Made by a program: the position numbers and the translations under genes. The notes under the pieces were generated by a model. The model saw only the letters and a list, made by a program, of their open reading frames with translations, had not been told where the DNA came from and did not search any database. Of a DNA stretch of 10,027 nt, positions 1 to 5,000 are shown piece after piece; positions within the stretch are counted from its first letter, which is position 1, and every line of letters starts with the position of its first letter. Source of the DNA: Baffinella frigidus (taxonomy: Eukaryota > Cryptophyceae > Cryptomonadales > Baffinellaceae); contig MU646543.1 of NCBI GenBank assembly GCA_026770585.1, positions 520,333 to 530,359 on the forward strand, read 5' to 3'.

Positions 1-178
1 CCCCCCCGTGGTAAATACCCCCGCACTATCAACGACCGTGCGGTTTTGATCTAGGACGCGGAGTTAGGGTGAATGGTGTATGGTGTATGGTGTGTGGTGT
101 ATGGTGTATGGTGTATGGTGTATGATGTAGGGTGTAGGGTGTATGTTGTATGTTGTATGGTGTATGGTGTAGGGTCAC

Positions 179-254
179 CGGGGCACCCGCAGCCTCCACG
201 ACAGCCTTCGGCCCCGCGGGCTTCTCCACTTTCGAAGGGGACGCCGTAGGACCC
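179..254 (-). CDS. Possible exon 13, a paralogue of exon 12
   Basis: The minus-strand stretch encodes TASPSKVEKPAGPKAVVEAA and ends GAP at CCCCG|GTGACC. It aligns with exon 12 over most of its length and keeps the donor in the same position. The left end is unclear: the nearest acceptor (CCTAG|G at 255) gives a phase that does not match exon 12's phase-0 exit. Either another acceptor is used or this is a decayed duplicate like those at 553-602 and 690-739. Confidence 0.35.
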
Positions 255-255
255 C

Positions 256-375
256 TAGGACCAAACATTTGTGTTGGTCCTATGAGCCCTACGGCCTACG
301 GTAGGCGATACCGTAGGCTGAACCGCACTTTTGTGTTGGTCCTAGGGAGCCCTACGACCTACCGTAGGCTAAACT
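256..375. repeat. Direct repeat of about 40 bp with small palindromes
   Basis: TTTGTGTTGGTCCTA followed by an AGCCCTACG... segment occurs at about 268-305 and again at about 330-369. The copies contain CCTACGGTAGG and CCTACCGTAGG respectively, each a short palindrome. The segment lies between exon 12 and the possible exon 13. Confidence 0.65.
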
Positions 376-415
376 ACCTTAATTTCGGGCAGTTTTGCTA
401 TGCGTTTGGGGTTAC

Positions 416-511
416 CGGGGCCTCCACGACGACAGGCTTGGACACCACGCGCTTCCCCGCGGGCTTCTTCGCTTTGGGGGGGGACGCCGCCGGCTCTTTG
501 TTTGCGGGCAC
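416..511 (-). CDS. Exon 12, Lys/Pro/Ala-rich H1-like segment
   Basis: A 96-nt exon, 32 codons, phase 0 (CTCCAAG|GTG; GCCCCG|GTAACC). It encodes VPANKEPAASPPKAKKPAGK followed by a Val-rich stretch ending VVVEAP. The SPPKAKKP composition resembles histone H1-type or other DNA-binding basic tails; this is composition only, not homology. Three degenerate relatives lie nearby (690-739, 553-602, 179-254), so this exon edge is in a local cluster of copies. The acceptor AAG is less typical than CAG. Confidence 0.58.
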
Positions 512-2000
512 CTTGGAGGGGTTAAGGGTTTAGGGTTTGGGGTTTGGAGGTTGGCTTCTTCGCTTTCAGAGGAGACGCCGCTGGTTCTTTGGACGCGGAT
601 GCCTGCGAGGGGTTTAGGGTTTATGTTTAGGGTTTGGGGTTTAGGGTTTAGGATTTAGGGTTTAGGATTTAGGGTGTGGGGTGTAGGGTTTCGCTTTCGG
701 AGGGGACGTCGCTAGCTCCTTGTTCGAGGAGGTAGGCACATTGAAGAGGTTTTGGGTTCAGGGTTTAGGGTTTAGGGTTTAGGGTTTAGGGTTTAGGGTT
801 TAGGGTTTGGGGTTTAGGGGTTCGGGCGGGTACCTTAGAGAGGCGCTTTGCGGCAGGCTTGGCTGGCGCGGGCGAGACGTGCTCCGTCGCGTCATCAGAG
901 GCCGTGGGGGGGGGGACGACGTCCGCAAGGGTGAGGCCCGCGTTGACGTCGCAGTCCGGGCACGTGCACCCCTGGGTGTGCACAGCATGTCAACTTAACA
1001 ATAGTCCGCGAGGGCTTAACAATAGTCCGCGAGGGCGAGCCTCGAGGGTGGGCTTCGTCGACGAATTTGTACCGCGCGCATAGCATGTCAACTTAGCAAT
1101 AGTCAGTCAGGGTGAGGCCCGCGTTGACGTCGCAGTCCGGGCACGTGCACCCCTGGGTGAAGGTTGCGGGTTGAGGGTTGCGGGTTGAGGGTTGAGGGCT
1201 GATGGTTTGGGTTTTGGGATTTAGGCCATGAACATGTCGATGATCGTCGCCACTATCCACGGATAGGTCCTAGGTCTAATCGCGTAGGGGTTGTTCGAAA
1301 TCCCTTCGAAGTCCGCTGTGTGGCTCGTTAGGGTTAGGGTGTAGGGTGTACCGCGCGGCGCAGGCACACGACGTCCTTGGCCGGCACGACGTCTGCGAGG
1401 GTCAGCCCGGCCATCGGCCCGCACTCCTGGCACTTGCACCCCTGCGTGAGGGTTGAGGGTTGAGGGTTGAGGGTCGAGTGTTTGGGTTTGAGGGTGTAGT
1501 AGGGTGTAGGGTGTAGGGTGTAGGGTGTAGGGTGTGGGGTGTGGGGTGTGGGGTGTAGGGTGTAGATTGCAGGGTGTACCGCGCGGCGGATGCACTTGGT
1601 CCCGTCGTTGGCGGCGTCAGCAGCGGGGGACTTGGCGCTGCTGATGGGCGGGGAGGACGGCACGAACGCGGTCGCCTCGAGCGCCTCCTCATCCGCGGGC
1701 TGCTCCACAGCCTCAGGCTCCGCGACGGGCTCAGGCTCGTGGGCAGGCGCGGGGGCGGGCGCCTCCTCGACCGCCGGCGCTTCCTCCACCTTCTCCTCCT
1801 TCACCGGAGACTTGGCGGGAACAGCCGCCGCCTCCTCCACGACCTTCCCCGGAGACGCGGCAGCCCCCCCCTCCTCCTCCTCCTGCTTCGCCTTCGGGGG
1901 CGAGACGACGTCCGCGAGCGTCAGCCCGGCCATCGGCGCGCACTCCTGGCACGCGCACCCCTGGATGCAGTTTTGGGTTTGGGGGTTGAGGGCTGGGGGT

Positions 2001-2039
<39 letters not shown>

Positions 2040-5000
2040 GGTTTGATCGGGGCGCAGTCCTGGCACGCGCACCCCTGGTGCAGGGTTAGGGTTTAGGGTT
2101 TAGGGTTTAGGGTTTAGGGTTTAGGGTTTAGGGTTTATGGTTTATGGTGTATGGCTTGTGTTTTACGGTTTAGGCTTAATATACGATCCCGAGGTTTGAT
2201 TCGTTTCAGGGTTTAGGTTTAGGCTTTATGCTTTAGGGTTAATCAACCATTAAGGTTTAGGGTCAATAAAACATCTGGGGCTAGGGCTTACCGCGCGGCG
2301 GATGCACGCCATCGGCGCGCCGCCGCGGGGTGTAGGGTGTAGGGTGTAGGGTGTAGGGTGTAGGGTGCAGGGTGCATATTGTAGGGTGCAGGGTGCATAT
2401 GGTAGGGTGCAGGGTGCATATTGTAGGGTGCAGGGCGCATATTGTAGGGTGCAGGGAGCATATTGTAGGGTGCAGGGCGCATATTGTAGGGTGCAGGGCG
2501 CATATTGTAGGGTGCAGGGCTTACCGCGCGGCGGATGCACGCCATCGGCGCGCCGCCCGCGGCCGCCACGGGGGCCTTGCCCGCCGCGATCGCCGGGGAC
2601 GCCGGCGCGACCTCGACCGCGCCCGGGGCGGGCGACGCGGGCGGCTCCGCCACCTCCTCCTCCTGCTCCGCTACAGCGGCAGCGACAGGCTCCTCGACGG
2701 CGGCGGGCGCCTCGACGGGGTCCTCAACGGGCGCGGTCTGCTCCGCCGCAGCAGCCACACCCTCCTCCTCTTCCGCGCGGTGCGCTTCCTCGGCGGGAGC
2801 CTCTACGGCAACCTCAGGCGCAGGCTCAGGCTCAGCGGGCGCGGCGGGCGCCGCAGCCGCCTCCTGCCCATCCTCCTGCTCCGCGACCTGGTTTGGGGTT
2901 TGGGGTTTGGGGTTTGGGGTTTGGGGTTTGGGTTTTGGGTTTTGGGTGTAGGGGTGAGGGTGTGGGGTGTGGGGTTTGAGGTTTGGGGTTTGGGGTTCGA
3001 GACCTCCTCCTTCGTGGGCGTCGTGGGCGCAAGGTTACGGTTTAGGGTTTAGGGTTCAGGGTCTAGGGTCTAGGGTCTAGGGTCTGTGGTTTAGGATTGA
3101 TGGCCTAGGGTCTACGGTTTCGGGTTTCGGGTCTGAGACCTCCTCATCCTCCTTGGGCGTGGCGGGCGCAAGGTCCGCAAGCGTCATGTCGGCCAAGGGC
3201 GTGCACTCCGCGCACGCGCACCCCTGCATTGGGGATTGGGGTTGAGGGGTTAGGGGTTAACCCCGCCCGTGACTGGTACAAATTTAACAATCCCGCTTTT
3301 AAAATGCTCTCCCGTCCAGCCTCGAGTGGCTGCGAGCGTCATGTCGGCCTAGGGCGCGCACTCCGCGCACGCACACCCCTGGTGTCGGGTGTCGGGTGTC
3401 GGGTGTCGGGTGTCGGGTGTCGGGTGTCGGGTGTGGGGTGTGGGGTGTGGGGTGTGGGGTGTGGGGTTGAGGGTTGAAGAATTGAAATGTTAAGGGTCTA
3501 GGGTTGCCCTAAACCGGTTTCGGGTTTAGGGTTTAGGGTTTAGTGTTTAGGATTTAGGGTTTGGGGTTTAGGGTTCAGGGTTGGGTCATAAACCTCAACG
3601 GGTTTAGGGTTTATGGTTGAGTGTCTTAGTTCTGAGGAGTTAGGGTGTACCGCGCGGCGGATGCACGCCATCGGCGCGCCGCCCGCGGCCGCCACGGGGG
3701 CCTTGCCCGCCGCGATCGCTGGGGACGCCGGCGCGACCACCACCTCCTGCGGCGCCATCTGCCCCTCCTGCGCCTCCTCCTCGGGCGCTACAGCGGCAGC
3801 GACAGGCTCCTCGCCGGCGGCGGGCGCAGGGGCGGCGGCGGCGGCGGGCGACAGCGCCGCCGCCTTGGTCGCGGAGGACGCGGGGGACGGCGCCGAGAGG
3901 GCCCTGATGGGCGGCGTCGCGGGGGACTTGGCGGGGGAGGAGGGCGGGGAGGTGATGGAGGGCGTGCTCTGCTGGGCTTCGAGGATCGCGAGCTCGGCCT
4001 GGGTTGGGGGTTATGGGGTTTGGGGTTTGGGGTTATGGGGTTTGAGGTTATGGGGTTATGGGGTTATGGGTTATGGGTGGGGGGTCAGGGGTAGGGGGTT
4101 AGGAGTTATGGGGTTAGGGGATAGGGTTGGGGGGTGAGAGTGTAGAGTGTAGGGTTTTGGTTTGAGGGTTTAGGGGGGACCTCCTCCTGCGAGAAGGGGT
4201 TCGGCTTTCGGCTTTCAGCTGTCGGGTTTCGGGTGTAGGGGTTCGGGTTTCAGGTGTAGGGCTTCGGGTGTAGGGGGTACCTCCTCCTTCGAGAAGCCCA
4301 TCTCCATGAACTTGCCGATGGTCATCATCATCATCTCCTCCTCCTCCCCATCCCCCTCCATCGCCACCTCCCCCCCCGAGCCCTCCACCACCTCCCCCAC
4401 CTCCCCCTCCACGCTCTCGTGCGCCTCGTCGGCAGCGTCCTCCACGCGCGCCTCCTCCCCCGCGCCCGCCACCACCTCCGCGGCGCCCTCCTGCAGCACC
4501 ATCTCCTCCTCCTTGCCCGCGTTCCCCTCCACCATCTCCTCCGCCTTGTCGGCCGGCATCATCTCCGCCTCCGCCGCGTCCCCCCCCACGCGCTCCTCCA
4601 CCTCCCCCGCTGCCGCCGCCGCCTCCTCCGGCCCGCCCGCGAACACGGGCACCGCCACGTCCTCCTCCTCCTCCATGTCCATCCCCCCCTCCTCGGGCGT
4701 GGACGTCGCGCACGAGCGGTAGTCCGACTGCGGCGTCTTCACCCCCTCCGCCTCCTCCTCCTCCACCCCGCACGCCATCCCCGGCGTCGCTGCGTCCTCC
4801 TAGTGTGGTGAGGGTTTGTTGAGGGTTTGTTAAGAGGTTATTGAGGGTTTGATAAGGGCTTTGTCAGGGTTTGGGAAGGATTGAGTAAGGGCTTGGTCCT
4901 CCTCATCCACCCCGCACGCCATGCCCGGCGTCGCTGCATCCTCCTGGTGTGGTAAGAGTTTAGTACGGGTTTGGTAAGGGTTGCGTAAGGGTTGCGTAAG

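Larger units (their letters stand above)
1961..2524 (-). repeat. Intron 8: satellite, telomere-like tract and two exon-edge copies
   Basis: From the donor inward there is a 21-bp satellite (2372-2518), GTGTAGG units, then a copy of the exon 8 end with its GTAAGC donor (2284-2325). A less repetitive stretch (2145-2280), TTTAGGG units (about 2083-2140), a copy of the exon 9 start with its CCAG acceptor (2046-2078) and TTGAGGG units follow. The copies lie in the same order as the real exon edges, as if the whole intron with flanks had been nested. Confidence 0.68.

Noticed and set aside
764-818. A chromosome end (true telomere) at the TTTAGGG tracts
   Set aside because: The tracts are short and lie between coding exons on both sides, and similar ones occur in several introns. 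They are interstitial.
2372-2518. CRISPR array at the 21-bp repeat
   Set aside because: Units are directly abutting without spacers, and the setting is a eukaryotic intron.
2365-2979. Plus-strand coding frame with QGAYCRV repeats
   Set aside because: The repeat is the 21-bp satellite read in frame. The rest is the antisense shadow of exon 8, and no splice structure supports it.
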